The notes under the pieces are model-generated. The model searched no databases and was not told where the DNA came from. It worked only from the letters and a program-made list of their open reading frames with translations. From Selaginella moellendorffii (taxonomy: Eukaryota > Streptophyta > Lycopodiopsida > Selaginellales > Selaginellaceae): a DNA stretch of 64,000 nt. Location of the stretch: positions 523,889-587,888 of the forward strand of contig NW_003314328.1 of assembly GCF_000143415.4 (NCBI RefSeq). Direction: 5' to 3'. The position numbers were made by a program, and so were the translations under genes. Shown here in pieces: positions 1 through 11,499 of this stretch. The number at the start of each line of letters is the position of its first letter. Within the stretch, counting starts at the first letter, position 1.

Positions 1-1290
1 GAAGTTGCATATGTCTTTCTATTGGCCGGAGATGTGATTTGATATTATCCAGTATGTGCGTAGCTATGTTTGGTGTCAAGATTGTAATACTCCCCCTTGT
101 GCCACAAAAGGACGGTTGGAGTCAATTTTAGTTTCCCATCCATTTGAGTTGGTGGCGTTTGATTTTATAGGACTTTTTCCATGGTTGACTGCTGGCAATG
201 AGTATGTTATTATTGTTTCTAATTATATGACTCATTGGGTGGAAGTTGGTGCTCTTGCTAGCTTCTCTGCAACTGCTGTTAGATACTTTCTCCTCAATTA
301 AATGGTATTCCAACATTCTTGTCAAAAGTGAATTCTTTCTAATAATGGTCCCACATTTATGGCTAAGGCATTTCATGTTTTGACATCTCGGTTGGGGATA
401 CGTCACACTTTTATGAGTGCTTATCATCCACAATTAGACGGTCTAGTGGAACGGCTCATACGAACATTCAAAGGGATGATCGCGAAGTATGTGAACTTTC
501 AGCATTCGGATTAAGATGGTTATTTGCCATCTCTTCAATATGCATATATCACAGGGGTGTAGAGTTTTGTTAGTGCTTCACTATATAAACTCCTATATGG
601 TCATAATCCAATATTACTAATGGAGCTGGGTTTACCTTCGCAATTGTTACGAGCTGCTGATGCTAAGTCATGGGATTGGTATTTGACGAGCATTCTTCCA
701 CTTGTTCAAGCAAAATCTACTAAACACTTAGGTTACGTACAAGTGGGATAACAATAGCACTACAACTCCCATCATTATCCACCTATGGAGTATAAAGTGG
801 ATGACTTAGTGTTGGTCCATTTTCCCCATTTTACGATATATAGTTTTTTTAAATAGCTCCATGCTCAGTAGAAAAGACCATATCAAGTGTTGCAGCAAGT
901 TGGACCACAAGTTTATGAGGTTCAGCATGTCCAAAGATTATGCATGTGCAACAATTGAAACACTTCATATAAAAGGATTAAGAGCAGTTAATACCACCTA
1001 TAGATCTGCCAATGCCTCCTTTTAACATTCCTCTAGATCTCGGCCCATCTACAAGAGAACCCTGATGGTCTTCCATTATTCCGAGAGGAGGGGATGATGT
1101 GAGGGTCAAGTGTATGGCTATGATACCATATACTAATATTAGTGTAGTGAGATTTTGATAGTTGTCAAATTGGTTTCAATCTGGACCACTTGCTCCTATG
1201 TATAAACTAGGCTTTTTGGGCTAATTGATATACATATTTTCTATATTCCCTTCATATATTCCAAGCACTTACAAAGTGATTTAACCAATC
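1..1290 (+). mobile_element. Ty3/gypsy retrotransposon, decayed 3' end (integrase, PPT, partial 3' LTR)
   Basis: Broken plus-strand translation shows a Ty3/gypsy integrase core: 'FELVAFDFIG' at about 145-172 carries the first catalytic Asp, followed by 'NEYVIIVSNYMTHWVE'. Further on 'NNGPTFMAKAF' and 'YHPQLDGLVERLIRTFKGMI' (about 340-480) match the second catalytic block. The usual S-D-N-G there reads S-N-N-G, so the second Asp is lost. Stops and frameshifts are frequent. A purine-rich tract at 1083-1097 has the form and place of a polypurine tract, and an LTR-like sequence starts TGTGAGG at 1098. The 5' half lies outside the window. The LTR start does not match the 233 bp LTRs of the two other gypsy copies here, so this is a different family. 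Confidence 0.75.
1098..1290 (+). repeat. Partial 3' LTR of the leftmost gypsy fragment
   Basis: It begins TGTGAGGG directly after the polypurine tract. The right end is not defined because sequence related to the element C family begins near 1291. No target-site duplication can be seen. Confidence 0.4.
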
Positions 1291-1556
1291 CAAAATTTCA
1301 CCATGCACACAAAGTGTTAAAGCCAATCTACTTATATAGCCCAAATTAAAAGATCAATAGATGGACAATATCAAGGTAAAAAAAAAAATATTTTAGACAA
1401 AATTATCAGTAAATAAATCTTTCATTAGAATACAAAAGTATTCAAGTTATCATCTAGTAAATTAGGATTATAGAAACTATCAAGATTAACTATCATCAAT
1501 GAAACATAATGATAAAACTTAACCACCAAATATTATAAATAGTATGCCAAATAACT
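1291..1556 (-). repeat. Inverted fragment of the element C internal region
   Basis: Read on the minus strand, this stretch resembles the element C internal sequence near 56900-57030: the same succession of 'tttgatattgtccat', 'gatctttga' and 'tttgtgtgcatggtgaaat'. On the plus strand it resembles 61680-61960 of element D. It meets the truncated end of the LIN-like gene at about 1555, so an insertion or rearrangement here probably removed the 3' part of that gene. Confidence 0.55.
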
Positions 1557-3000
1557 TATGATCATAACACTCACTTGCTCTTCTAGCATCTCAGACTCAA
1601 GGCATTGCAAGAGATACAGCACAGCCCCCTCAAACACCTTAACGATCACACAAAGATCAAAAGAGACAAAGAGAAAGATCACTGCTGCTCTTGGACCCCA
1701 GAGGGCCAGAGAGGTTCGACCCACCACCACCTGTTCCTGGAGGAGTTCCACGAGCGTGGGGACGAGCTGGAGAGCCTCGAGCTCTGGCAAATGGAGCTTG
1801 AGCAAGTAGAGAAGAACCACTGCCTGTGGAATCCTGCCTTGTTGGAGAATCTTGCTCACCCATCTGAGACCTGGGTCATAGTCTACTATCCCCCACCAAA
1901 CAGCCTCGTTGTTGTGGACGAACTCTGTCAGCAGGCACACCGCTGTTCTTTGCATTTGCAGGGACTTGGACATAACCATGAACTCCATCATGACATCGAT
2001 GACTACTTCAAGACGAGGACTGCCTTTGGTTTCCATCCAGACGCGGGCAATGACTGGAACAACTTGCTCGCAATCTTGGAGGTTCTCGACGGAACACAAC
2101 GTTGCAACGGCTTTCCTCAGATCCTCCATATTCTTCGGAGTGTCAGGCTTTATCAGTGTCTCAGCCAGGGTATCGTTTTGCACGAATTTTCCGTAGATGA
2201 GAAAGGCAAGGATTGGGTGCATGAAAGCAATACTTGTGTTAGCCACAAGGGACAGATGGGAAAGTAGAAGAAAAACTACTCACCTCACAGTCGAATAGGC
2301 TGGTGATCCATTGTCCTACAGAACCGTAACCAACAAAATGGACCGAAATGGTATGTATTGAGAAAAGAAAAATGCCAAGTTACCAAACATACCACGGACC
2401 GTTCATGTGATGGCACTCTCCAAGAGCCAAGTTCATTACCATTTGACATTGATGGCTTCTTTGTCTGAAAAGATAACGTTTATTCAGTAATAGTTACCTC
2501 CTTCGGTGTTGTTGGAGATTCCATAATATTTCCAATACTTGGGCAAACGTTTTCCTTTGCCTTCGTTTTGTTTCTACAAAAAGAAAAATGAACAAGAGAG
2601 ATCATGAAAAGTCTTACCGTTCAAACGGTGCCACCAAATTGCTCCTTGATAAAAACTCTCGCTGCACGTATTGAAGCCGAATTTGAGGAGTTTTCACGGA
2701 CGGAAACTTCAAGGTGCCGCCTTTGCGGTGTCGAGAAATCTCATACTGATAAAAACCTGCAAAAGCCTTCATGTTCTCGTCCAGAGATTCCTGATAAAGG
2801 CTCCTGAGAACATGTAGTCTTTCCTCACGCTCAAGGCACAGTTGGTCCAGAGGTCCCGAGCAAGCACTAGATGATGCCAAAAACCTTTCAAGTCTGTATA
2901 CAGCGCCTCAATCGGATAAGACGACTTCCGTGGAGAAATCTTTCCGGACGAAGGCACCTTCTGCATCGACGGATTTCCGGTCTCCTTGCTATACCCCATC
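1533..3000 (-). pseudogene. LIN/CERBERUS-like E3 ligase family gene, truncated and disrupted
   Basis: The minus-strand N-terminal exon (about 2618-3000) has the 'LYQESLDENMKAFAGFYQYE' region typical of plant LIN/CERBERUS proteins. Short exons follow at 2498-2573, 2393-2464 and perhaps 2284-2315, with GT/AG borders and tiny introns. The long last exon (2216 down to the stop at 1533) encodes an armadillo-like helical region: 'AVATLCSVENLQDCEQVVPV', then 'QRTAVCLLTEFVHNNE', then 'RIPQAVVLLYLLKL'. LIN proteins normally combine an N-terminal helical region, a U-box, this helical part and C-terminal WD40 repeats. No U-box or WD40 repeats are present here. Lesions: a frame break near 2850-2890 in the first exon, AC instead of AG at the expected acceptor before 2216 (the paralogue at 34.7 kb has AG), and a cut at about 1555. 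Family call moderately sure; a functional product is unlikely. Confidence 0.6.
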
Positions 3001-3104
3001 TTGGAAAACCGAGGAAGAAATACGCTTCACGCCATGAGACGCGCGATTGAGAGAAATTCAAAAGAGTTCATGTAGCCGCAAGCCCTAAATTTGAATTTAG
3101 GGTT

Positions 3105-4659
3105 CTAGCGGTGGGAGGCACAGACAATGCGGGGCGACGCGACCGCGGCGGCGCCCGCGCCCGCGAGCTCCGCCATCTCGATCGGTTTCCCAAGCGGCGA
3201 TCGCCAGCTCCAGCGATGCAAGAGGTAGGCGAGGGTGAGCGTGACATGGGGCATGGCCAGCGGGATCCCGACGCAGCGGCGCCGCCCGGACGAGAAGGGC
3301 AGGAGATCGAAGTCGTTTCCCAGCACGCTGTGGTCGCTGCCCAGGAATCGTTCCGGAAGAAAGAGCTCGGGGTCGCTCCAGATGCTTGGGTCGTGATGGA
3401 TTGCCCAGATGTTCACGAGGACTGTGGTGTGGGCGGGGATCGTGTAGCCGGCGAGAGTTAACTCGCGATCGTTGTAGTGGGGGAGGCCCAGCGGCGCGAT
3501 TGGACGCTTCCGGAAGACTTCCTTGACGATGGCTTGGATGTAAGGCAGGTCTTTTAGATGCGACTCCTCCAAGGGACGGTCTCTTCCCACGACTCTGTCC
3601 AGCTCCTCGTGAGCTTTCTCCTGGACTTTCGGGTTTACTATCAGCTCCGAGATGGCCCATTCGATCGTCCCCTTGGACGTTCCAGTGCCGGCCAGCAGCA
3701 GATCCTGCAAGCATACGTGAGAAAGAATGAAGAACAAGGTAAGTTTTTCTTTCTACCTGGAGCAGTGCGATGATCTGGTCGTTGCTCAGCTTGTCTTCTC
3801 CTCCCAGAGTCAGCATCACGTCGACGAAGTCCCGGGGATTTTCCGGATCGAAGTCTTTCGTGTGCTCCTCGATGACTGCTTCCAGAAAGCGAGATCTTGC
3901 TGGTAGGACTTCATTCTTGAGTCGGTTTTGCGTCCCTCTGAGCGTGTCCAGCCATCGCATCGCAGGGATGTAATCACCGGCAAACAGCCTCCTGGATTCT
4001 TTCGCTTGGATCGCCCACGACGCCTTGTAGGCTTCGGCCTCGGGAGTGAGCGGCGTGTCGGTGCCGTAGAATTTCCTCCCGAACAACACGCACGTCATGA
4101 GGTTGGTGAAGTACTCGTGCAGCATGGAGCTGAGATCAAACTCGTGCCCGTCTTTTGCAGACGCCTCGACGATCTCTCCAAACGCTCCCACCTCCCTCTT
4201 GCGAGTGCTGGCAAAGTGGCTCACCTTGGAGGCCGTGAAGAGCTCTGTGCCGCACACTCGCCGCAGCATCTTCCATCGTTCGCCGTGCGGTGCGAAGATA
4301 AGGTCCTGGAAGTTGTGGCTAAGGAGGCGACCGATGGTGGAGAACAGGGGCCTGCTCGCAAACTCGACGTCGTGCTCCTTGAGGACTTGCCTCGCCATCT
4401 CCGGGCTGCTGATGATGGTGTGAGGCCGGACTCCCAGCCGGAGAGACATAACAGGGCCATACTTTCGAGCCATCTCGGCTAGGGAGCGATGCCGATAGGG
4501 GCCGAGCGAGAAGAGAGAGCCAACGAGGGGCCATGAGAAAGGACCTGGTGGGAAGTTCTTCTTGCTCCTCGCGCTGGTGGAGTGGAAGATCTGGAAGAGG
4601 AGTAGCAGGGCGGCCAGTGACGAGCAAATCCAAGTCCCCAAGAGCAGCAGCGCATCCAT
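3105..4659 (-). CDS. Cytochrome P450, copy 1 (CYP71-clan-like)
   Basis: Two exons, 4659-3757 and 3704-3105, flank a 52 bp GT-AG phase-0 intron. Together they give 500 residues, the usual length of a plant microsomal P450. The start is placed at the Met of 'MDALLLLGTWICSSLAALLL', which opens the membrane anchor; upstream in-frame Mets would add a non-hydrophobic leader. Next comes the proline hinge 'FPPGPFSWPLVGS'. Later motifs are the I-helix 'LLLAGTGTSKGTIEW', the K-helix ExxR in 'KEVFRKRP', 'FLPERF', and the heme loop 'PFSSGRRRCVG' with its Cys ligand. The intron position just before the I-helix motif is the one common in A-type plant P450s. Predicted to be an ER-bound haem mono-oxygenase; the substrate cannot be read. 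Odd: the acidic residue usual in the I-helix (AGTDTS) is Gly. A near-identical paralogue lies at 21143-22686. Confidence 0.9.
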
Positions 4660-4999
4660 GATGTTGCCCGGGTAGAAAAAAGAGATTGGTGGAGCTTTAA
4701 GTACGTCGAAGTGATGGATCGAAGGCTCCGGAGGGCGTGTTCGTCGAAGCATTCATGCTCGCACAAACTTCGGTTTTCGTGGAGAAGACGAAAGCTCTTT
4801 TGTTTTTCTATGGCTGGCTATGATAATTTATTGTAATATAGAAGATATTCTGAGAATAACCTAAGATCGCTTTTAAACTAATGACAATTAGGGTTTATGT
4901 GCTTTATTCGTTTCCATGTGTTAGAGATTCACGAACGTTTTGTCTCCTCCGGAGATAGATGTGATCAAGGAACATCTATCCACACCAGGATTTCATGGA

Positions 5000-5690
5000 T
5001 GACATAGAGCACATTAAGGGCACTAGAGAGCTAGAGACACTGTTTAAAAGTAGTAGATACACTGACATGGCGCTTGAGACAAAGTTGAGTCTCTCCTTTT
5101 TCTTCTTCTTACTTTGGGATTTTGGTGATCTCATGGCGATTGTGCAGAGGTTGCACAAAGCAGGAGCTGGTGTGCCAGAGCACCACCCGGCATTCAGCCG
5201 AACCAGATAGCGAAGAGGAAGTCCACGTACGTGTGGGCGACCATATCTTGCCTGAATCAGACCGCACGACATGGGTGGCCAAGGATGCAGCCAAAGCAGT
5301 TGGTCCTCCAATTGAGCTCTTCAACCAGGTTGAGAATTCAGGAGGCTCTGGCTGCCAGTGGATCCAAGATTAGGATCCGGTTTACAGCTGTTTAACTGGA
5401 GAAACTACCCAATCGTGCTCATGAGTTATATTGGTGAATTACTCCACGGCAAGATGCTTCTGATTCGAGATGGGAGCCAGGCTGCTGGAGATGGTGCAAG
5501 AGCTGCACAAGCAAGGGATAATCCATGGACTTCAGCCCCAGGAACATTTCTTACTGCAAGCAAGGCATTGGTTTTGGAGAGGTTCTACTGTCTGAATTGC
5601 CACATCTGTGTTGGACAACAATGGTAGCGGGGGAACCAGCCCTGTCAAGGACCTAGAGTTTGGCTCCATGAACTCAGTGTTCAATTGATC
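5000..5690 (+). pseudogene. Protein-kinase-like gene remnant, copy 1
   Basis: Fragmentary coding signal on the plus strand. One frame reads 'AAKAVGPPIELFNQVE' and 'GGSGCQWIQD' (about 5279-5370), another 'LHKQGIIHG' near 5496-5527. In copy 2 the last segment continues, after a frame change of one base, into a readable 'ISPRNVA', together resembling a protein-kinase catalytic loop (H-G-D-x-x-x-R-N-V). Copy 1 is further decayed and reads 'HGLQPQEH'. No complete kinase domain or start can be found. It lies upstream of, and divergent from, the P450. It could also be a fragment of another family; the kinase idea rests on one short motif. Confidence 0.35.
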
Positions 5691-5699
5691 TTCAGCGGA

Positions 5700-6600
5700 A
5701 AGGTGGCAGGGATGGATTTGCCATGGTCAGGAGGAGGACAAGGACTCGGTGGTCTCAATGTATGGCATGTAATTTATAAATCACACGACATCTAACTGCG
5801 CGCCCCATGTTTCCAGCACTAAATATATGAGCTTTTTATATACATAGATGGCTCTTAGATGGGTTCGTAATGGAAACCATGAGTCATGCATGGTGCCAAC
5901 CTGAAGATGAGTCTTTGGTTAGGGTCAAGTCTCAAGGAATGTTGACTGTAGTGGCATCTTTGGATGTAGTAGTTACACTACATGGTGAGCTAATTTATAT
6001 CTTATCCCTGGTCATATGTCCTTAGTTAGGTTGAGTCCTAAAACTAGAGTATAAAGGTAGGGTGTTGACAAGTAAAGGAGATTCTAAGTAAGCTCAAATA
6101 ACTACATTATATATCTCTAACCCATGTTAGGTGAGGAGGCAAACAACAATTTGTCCTCCTTCAGTTTGCTTCCGAAAGTGGTTCTAGTATGGAAGAAGTG
6201 GTGGAGGACAATGTTTTGCCTGTAAGCAGAAATTTCATACTTATATCTGTAATTTCTTAATTTCTCATGCATTTGAGACTTCACTAGTCCAGACTCATTT
6301 GCCATCTGGTTACATCTCAAGATTCTTAAAACAAAAACTACAAGGTACCTAGCAAACTACTTCCAAATTACAAGGCCAACTTTGTGCAAATATATGTGCA
6401 TTGTCATTCTGAATTGGAGGGTGAAGGAGATATTGAGTCAGGTTCGGACTAATGTAGCTATAAATCATGCTGGCACAAACTGGGGTATTATCAACTCCTG
6501 GTTTAGTTGTTGAAATGCAGGATATAGATTTAGCTGATAGCAAGTTCACAAAGCATTGGCAATGCATGATCTAATAAAACAGAGGCACTTGTTTAAAATT
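5700..6600. other. Intergenic, no gene recognised
   Basis: AT-rich sequence inside the segmental duplication, repeated at about 23800-24680. A short minus-strand open frame at 6349-6567 has a similar counterpart at 24403-24642 (both contain 'TKPGVD', 'TPVCASMIYSYI' and 'SWPCNLEVV'). The similarity is what the duplication predicts, and I do not recognise a protein. Confidence 0.4.
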
Positions 6601-6654
6601 CAACAACAAATTTACACTTACACGTTATGCTATATGGATTGTGAGTATATTTCA

Positions 6655-7200
6655 TTGTATTTGTGAAGACTTAAACATTCACCAGGGTAACATATTGCAA
6701 GCTTATGGATTCATATTCATGCTTTGATATGTGGGGGGACTTATATAGTAACTTGTAAGCTATCAACCATAAAACAAACACATACAATTTTTAACACATA
6801 TGTATGGGTTGTATGCAGATTTGGCTGGCCTAAATGCATTAGGAGTGACAATGCTCCTGAACATAATATGGTAGAAAATGATATGGAATGTTCTTGGGGT
6901 CCTTAAAGCAAGAGTTTTATTCATGGGACATCAACAAGAAACTAGGTCTACATTTAATATTTTGTTGTGCATGTTCATCACCACCCTTGTAGCACATCAA
7001 GCACTTCTGGTGTGAATTATACAAGTTTGTGGTGTAGAGTCTATAGAGTATATTGGCATATTGGATGTTTCCAATGCATGACACAAGTACAGTCTGCAAT
7101 ATGTTTTTATGCCATATCTTGCCAAAGATATACCTCATTAGGTTGTTATTTGGAAGTTACACAAAATGCATCCATATCAGTGTGGTGGGTTCTTTAGGCC
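6655..7200 (+). pseudogene. DDE integrase-like remnant, copy 1 (animal/plant 'integrase core' type)
   Basis: Joined across frames, the plus strand reads 'GNILQAYGFIF', 'CGGTYIVTCKLSTIKQTHTI', 'FGWPKCIRSDNAPEHNMVEN', 'SKSFIHGTST', then 'LQYVFMPYLAKDI'. The order GN..., GxP..R-x-D-x-x-x-E..., SFIHGxS..., hhxFhP is that of the integrase core found in some non-retroviral integrase-like transposon proteins ('GlPsrvRsDhGgEN...gSfihGrS'). Stops and frame changes make it non-functional. It is repeated at 24690-25180. Family call is inference from the motif order. Confidence 0.45.
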
Positions 7201-9800
7201 ATCTCACATATTAACAAACGTGTTCTAGCCCCTAGAGTGCAAGCTTGGGTAAGCCTTTCCTTTGAAGATGATATGTATAAACTTTCACACCACTTGTAGA
7301 ATCATTTGGCATATCAATCTTCAAGGGACATAGAAGACATGATAGGTTTGATGCTTATGAATGTTGAAGGTGCAACACTCCCTTAGATATTACTTTCCTT
7401 TTTTCTATTACCTAAAGTATGTTTAATGTCTTAGGAACTCATTGCTGTGAGGAATTGGGCTCTTCTAATGCACTAGAAAGGTCTTAATCTTGATGAGCAA
7501 TATCTCCTACACTTGGATTTGTCTATTGAATGTGCAATAGCTAACGTTGAAGGTGTGGCTCTTCCAATTTATATTAATACTAGTCTTCCTTTTGCAACAC
7601 CAGTCAAGAAGTGGGAAAAAAAAATTCTTTCTCCCCTATTTGCCCTGCTTATGCAGGAAAAGCATAAATAAGGGTTGTTTGCTATGCTCTAACCACATGA
7701 GTGTGATTAATTATTAAGCCAAAAATATTTCATCTTTTTCTAGGGTTTGAACTATTGTGTGTTGTTTTTTTAAGGAACTAGAGCTTTGCTTTTACACTCT
7801 AGTCACAACACTCCATGGTAAGCCTTTTGCATTTCCTCTCATCTCCATGGCAAATCTTTTCTCTCTGTTTTTTTTTCCCCATAGGCAAGAAGTAAAGACC
7901 CAGCATAAATACATGAAGGTCAAGGTATTTCCCCCCAGAGTAGTGCTAGAAACAATGCTCTAGGTGATACTAAAGAGCCTCATGATCTTCCCTTTATGTC
8001 CAATTTGCAAACCACATATGTGGGCTTAGTTTCAATAGAGCATGCAAGGGTGCAACTTGTTAATGCACCACCTTGAGCAGTTAACAACCCTCCACCAAAT
8101 ATCTCCTTCCAATCAAACCATGAGTAGCTCTCCACTAGGATCTAGAAATCTACTCCAAGGCTTAGGTGCTCTACAAGCCTAAAGAGCCCAATTGATTGAT
8201 AGTGCTATTGATAGCACCCCAATGCAATTGCTTTAGATGCAATAAATACCACAATTGGTGGGTAGCACCCCAATGCAATCACTACAATTGCAACAAATAC
8301 TAACACTAACAAGTAGTATAAACTCCACTAAGTAGTAGTAGCTCCTCTATAATCTAAAGCTTGAGTCTGCCACCCAATTCATATTGAGGGGAGTCTAGAG
8401 TCATCACACCACCCCCACTACATTCTAGATGCTTTGTTCTACCTCCTTCCAATCTGGCTCAAGGGGAGGACTAACTCTCCATGGATTCAATCTATATTCT
8501 TCCTCGAAGAGAGCTAGTACTATAAGTGCTTTCCAAATATTTTTAATTTTAGTTCTCAATTACATCACCCCACCCTTAAATCGTCCATTTGGATCTTTAT
8601 TCTCAACTTCTTCCCAAAGCTTGCCAATTGAATCACTAGTGCAATATGTTATTGTTTGCTCAATAATATATAACCAACAATATTTTATTTTTTTATGTCC
8701 ATAATTGTTGTCTCCTTTAGTTGCCACTATCTAGACATGCTAACAACAACTACTAGAGCCTCTCCTCTTGGTGTGGGAGGCCTAAACGCTAGTCCAAGGT
8801 GATAGGAGCTAATAGTGGTGAGAGCTCCTTAAGTGTGTTATAAATCTCATGGAGAAACAAATTGCTATTCCTGTAATTTATACTTTGTGCCTCTATAGGA
8901 AATAAAGGGAGCCAATAATGAAGATCCTACAATTTAAAGATGTCCTCTTGCAACTTCTAGAATGCATGCCATAGGAGGAATTTACCTCAAAGCTTGTTTT
9001 CAACTAAGCATTGTTTAATATACTATCTAAGAGCACCTTTCAACATTCTAATGCAAGTTTTTATTATTGGATCATTTGTTTGGTGATCAAGACAATCCAA
9101 TAGGCTGATCCCCCACCTACTTTGCAAGGGCTGAGATGAGTTCTAAGCCAATATTAATCACCACCACCAACTCCCATAAAACAACTATTGGCAATAGACA
9201 CAACTAAAACACTAGTAATGGAGAGGCAAGAGCCTCTTACTACTGACAATGATGTCAATGAGGAAGAGGAAGTTGATGAGGAAGAAAATGATAGGCCACA
9301 CAATGAGCAAGATGAAGTAGAGCCTTCTTTATCTTAAAAATTCCCATCTTAAGGAGCCGATACTAGTAAGTCTTTCTTTCCTTCCTCATGCAAGTCCTCA
9401 CCAAAGGCACCATCTACTCTTGCAATGCAGCCTATGGTAGTCTCAGATAGTGATGATGGTTTTGGGCCAGAAGATCCTATAGAGCCCACCAACTTTTAGT
9501 GACAAGGACTACTAAACACCACTCCCACTAGTAAAAATGGTCAACTCAATAACAACTCAAGTGTAAATGGTCTAGTTGTGAAGCACATGTTTAATGTATA
9601 TTATTATTGATTTGTGCAATTTTGAGTTGAAGCAAAGTGCATGGATAGATGCTGCCATGGCTTATAACCACACATTGGAGTTGGCCATGCAACCCAAGGC
9701 TATCAATAACATGGTTAATTTCCAAGAAATTGGAGCTATAGAGGATGTAATGTCAGTACTAAAGCTTGCAATAGTGAATGATCTTGACCTAATGGCACCT
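7200..9800. other. Decayed repeat DNA with acidic ORF traces
   Basis: No intact gene. Traces of coding sequence on the plus strand are an acidic stretch, 'NDVNEEEEVDEEENDRPHNE' (about 9250-9307), then 'CKSSPKAPSTL' with 'VVSDSDDGFGPEDPIEP', and finally 'ELKQSAWIDAAMAYNHTLEL' in an open frame at 9594-9803. The acidic and serine-rich parts recur at 27340-27570. They are probably the remains of the transposon or gene that also left the integrase-like remnant. Function unknown. Confidence 0.4.
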
Positions 9801-9803
9801 TAA

Positions 9804-11161
9804 TAATACACCTTTCAACTGGCTCACATAAAATATCGGATGAATTTTCACCCCAGCTAGCAGCCGGACCCGATAAGCTACTTTACCAATGTACTCCAAC
9901 ACTTCATATGGACCAACATATCGATGGGAAAGTTTGTCACTTTTCCCTGTCCGTAAAGGCACCAAGATGTTTTGCCACTCACTTGACGGAAAGATCACTT
10001 GCATGAAGATGAGATCACCTACTTTATATTCCCGGAATTGGCAATGCTCATTAGCAAACTTCTCTATTCTATCTTAAGTTGCTTGCAAATTCTATTTGCA
10101 CACCACCAAAATCTCATCAAGTTCTGTGGCCAAGTCAGTCGCCTCTGAATCAAGCTTGTCTTAAACATCCTTACTCAAATACAATCCTTGTTCAGGGATG
10201 CCTTCCAAACATAGCAAAGTAAGGACTTAGCTTTGTTCCACTGTGTTGGCTATTTTTGTAAGCAAATTGCACCAATGGAAAATATAGATCCCACTGTCTT
10301 TGCCTTTTACCAACGCTACAATGTAGTATATCCTCCACCACCTAATTCACATGCTCGATTTGCCCATTTGTCTAAGGATGATCTCCACTTGAGAGTTTCA
10401 AAGTCACTTGCATAGCTTTCATAAAGCTCATCCAAAATCCATTGGTGAACTTTCAATCTCGATCACTAATGATATCTTGTAGCAAACCAAAATCAGGAAA
10501 AACTTTTTCCAAATAGACTATAGTTAAGTCTGAGGCAGTGATAGTCTTTCAAAGAGCCAACAATTGCACATACTTCATCAATTGATCCACTATGACCCAT
10601 ACTTGCTCCTTTTGCTTTTATGTTCGCGGCAAATAAGTGATGAAGTGCATAGAGATACTATATCAACGGCTCTAAGGAATAGGTAAAGGTTAGTCCCCTC
10701 AACTTTTCCCATGGCACCTTAACCTGTTGATAGAGCTCACATGATTTACAATAATCGAGGATATCGATCTTCATATTCCTCCAATAAAAATTGTGCTTAA
10801 TCAACTCATATGTCTTCTTCCCCCCAAAATGACTAGTTTCTAGATGATCATGACAGTGGAATAAAATTTGAGTAATTAATATATCCACCCGTGGCAAATA
10901 TACATGGCCATTATAGAAGAGAATCCTATCCACTAATGAGAAAGGGGCTTCCATCTGATCTTGCAAAGAGGCCACATCAGCATCTTGAACTTGAGTACGC
11001 TCAACCAATTGCCCAAACTTGTTGACCACTTTACTCAAATGATGACAAAACTGTGTTTGTAACATCGTCACATGACAAACATGAAATAAAGCATTCGCCA
11101 CCACATTCAATTTTCCTAGACGAGGAAGAGGAAACTCCCCAAACTCCATGAGTTTGACCAT
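9804..11161 (-). pseudogene. Integrase and post-integrase module of gypsy element
   Basis: At 10658-11161 the minus strand shows the zinc-binding part ('HFGGKKTYELIKHNFYW', then 'CKSCELYQQ'). The core between about 10010 and 10650 is unreadable in one frame. The post-integrase block at 9804-10004 reads 'KLSHRYVGPYEVLEYIGKVA', then 'HPIFYVSQLKG', typical of the region before a chromodomain or the PPT. The element stops there without an LTR. Confidence 0.7.
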
Positions 11162-11269
11162 CTAACGAACTTATTTAGTGTTCAACTCTTTCTGTGTGAA
11201 AAGATACACAAGTGGTTTGTGATTCGTTAACACCACAAACACTACACCATAAAGATAGTGCTGCCACAT

Positions 11270-11473
11270 CTATAAAGCATGAACAATAGAGAGTAACTCT
11301 TGTTCATATATGGAATAATGTTGTTCTGCAGGATTCAAAATTCGACTCTTATATGCAATAAGCTGTCCCTTTTGCATGAGAACTCCTCCCAATGCATAAC
11401 CACTGGCATCACATCTCACCTCATAAAGTTTTGATGGATCAGAAATGTGAAGCATTGGAGCCTCGCTCAACAA
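11270..11473 (-). pseudogene. RNase H domain of gypsy element
   Basis: The open frame reads 'YEVRCDASGYALGGVLMQKG', then 'IAYKSRILNPAEQHYSIYEQ' and 'ELLSIVHAL'. This is the Ty3/gypsy RNase H core with the first catalytic Asp (CDAS) and the E of YEQELL. It is bounded by stops on both sides. Confidence 0.8.
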
Positions 11474-11499
11474 TCATTTCAGCACCACAAAACTCTCCT

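Larger units (their letters stand above)
2880..9770. repeat. Segmental duplication, copy 1
   Basis: The order of P450, kinase-like remnant, integrase-like remnant and acidic-ORF remnant is repeated in the same orientation at about 20905-28985. Matching landmarks include the P450 genes, the 'ggggagtctagagtcatcac' run (8389 versus 26292) and the end near 'ggatagatgctgcc' (about 9641 versus 28944). Copy 2 differs by a solo LTR, an extra block at 26828-27240 and many small indels, so the duplication is not very recent. Confidence 0.85.

Noticed and set aside
3097-4752. Single 551-residue P450 reading frame
   Set aside because: It runs through the 52 bp intron and loses the I-helix, PERF and heme motifs. 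The two-exon model restores a 500-residue P450.
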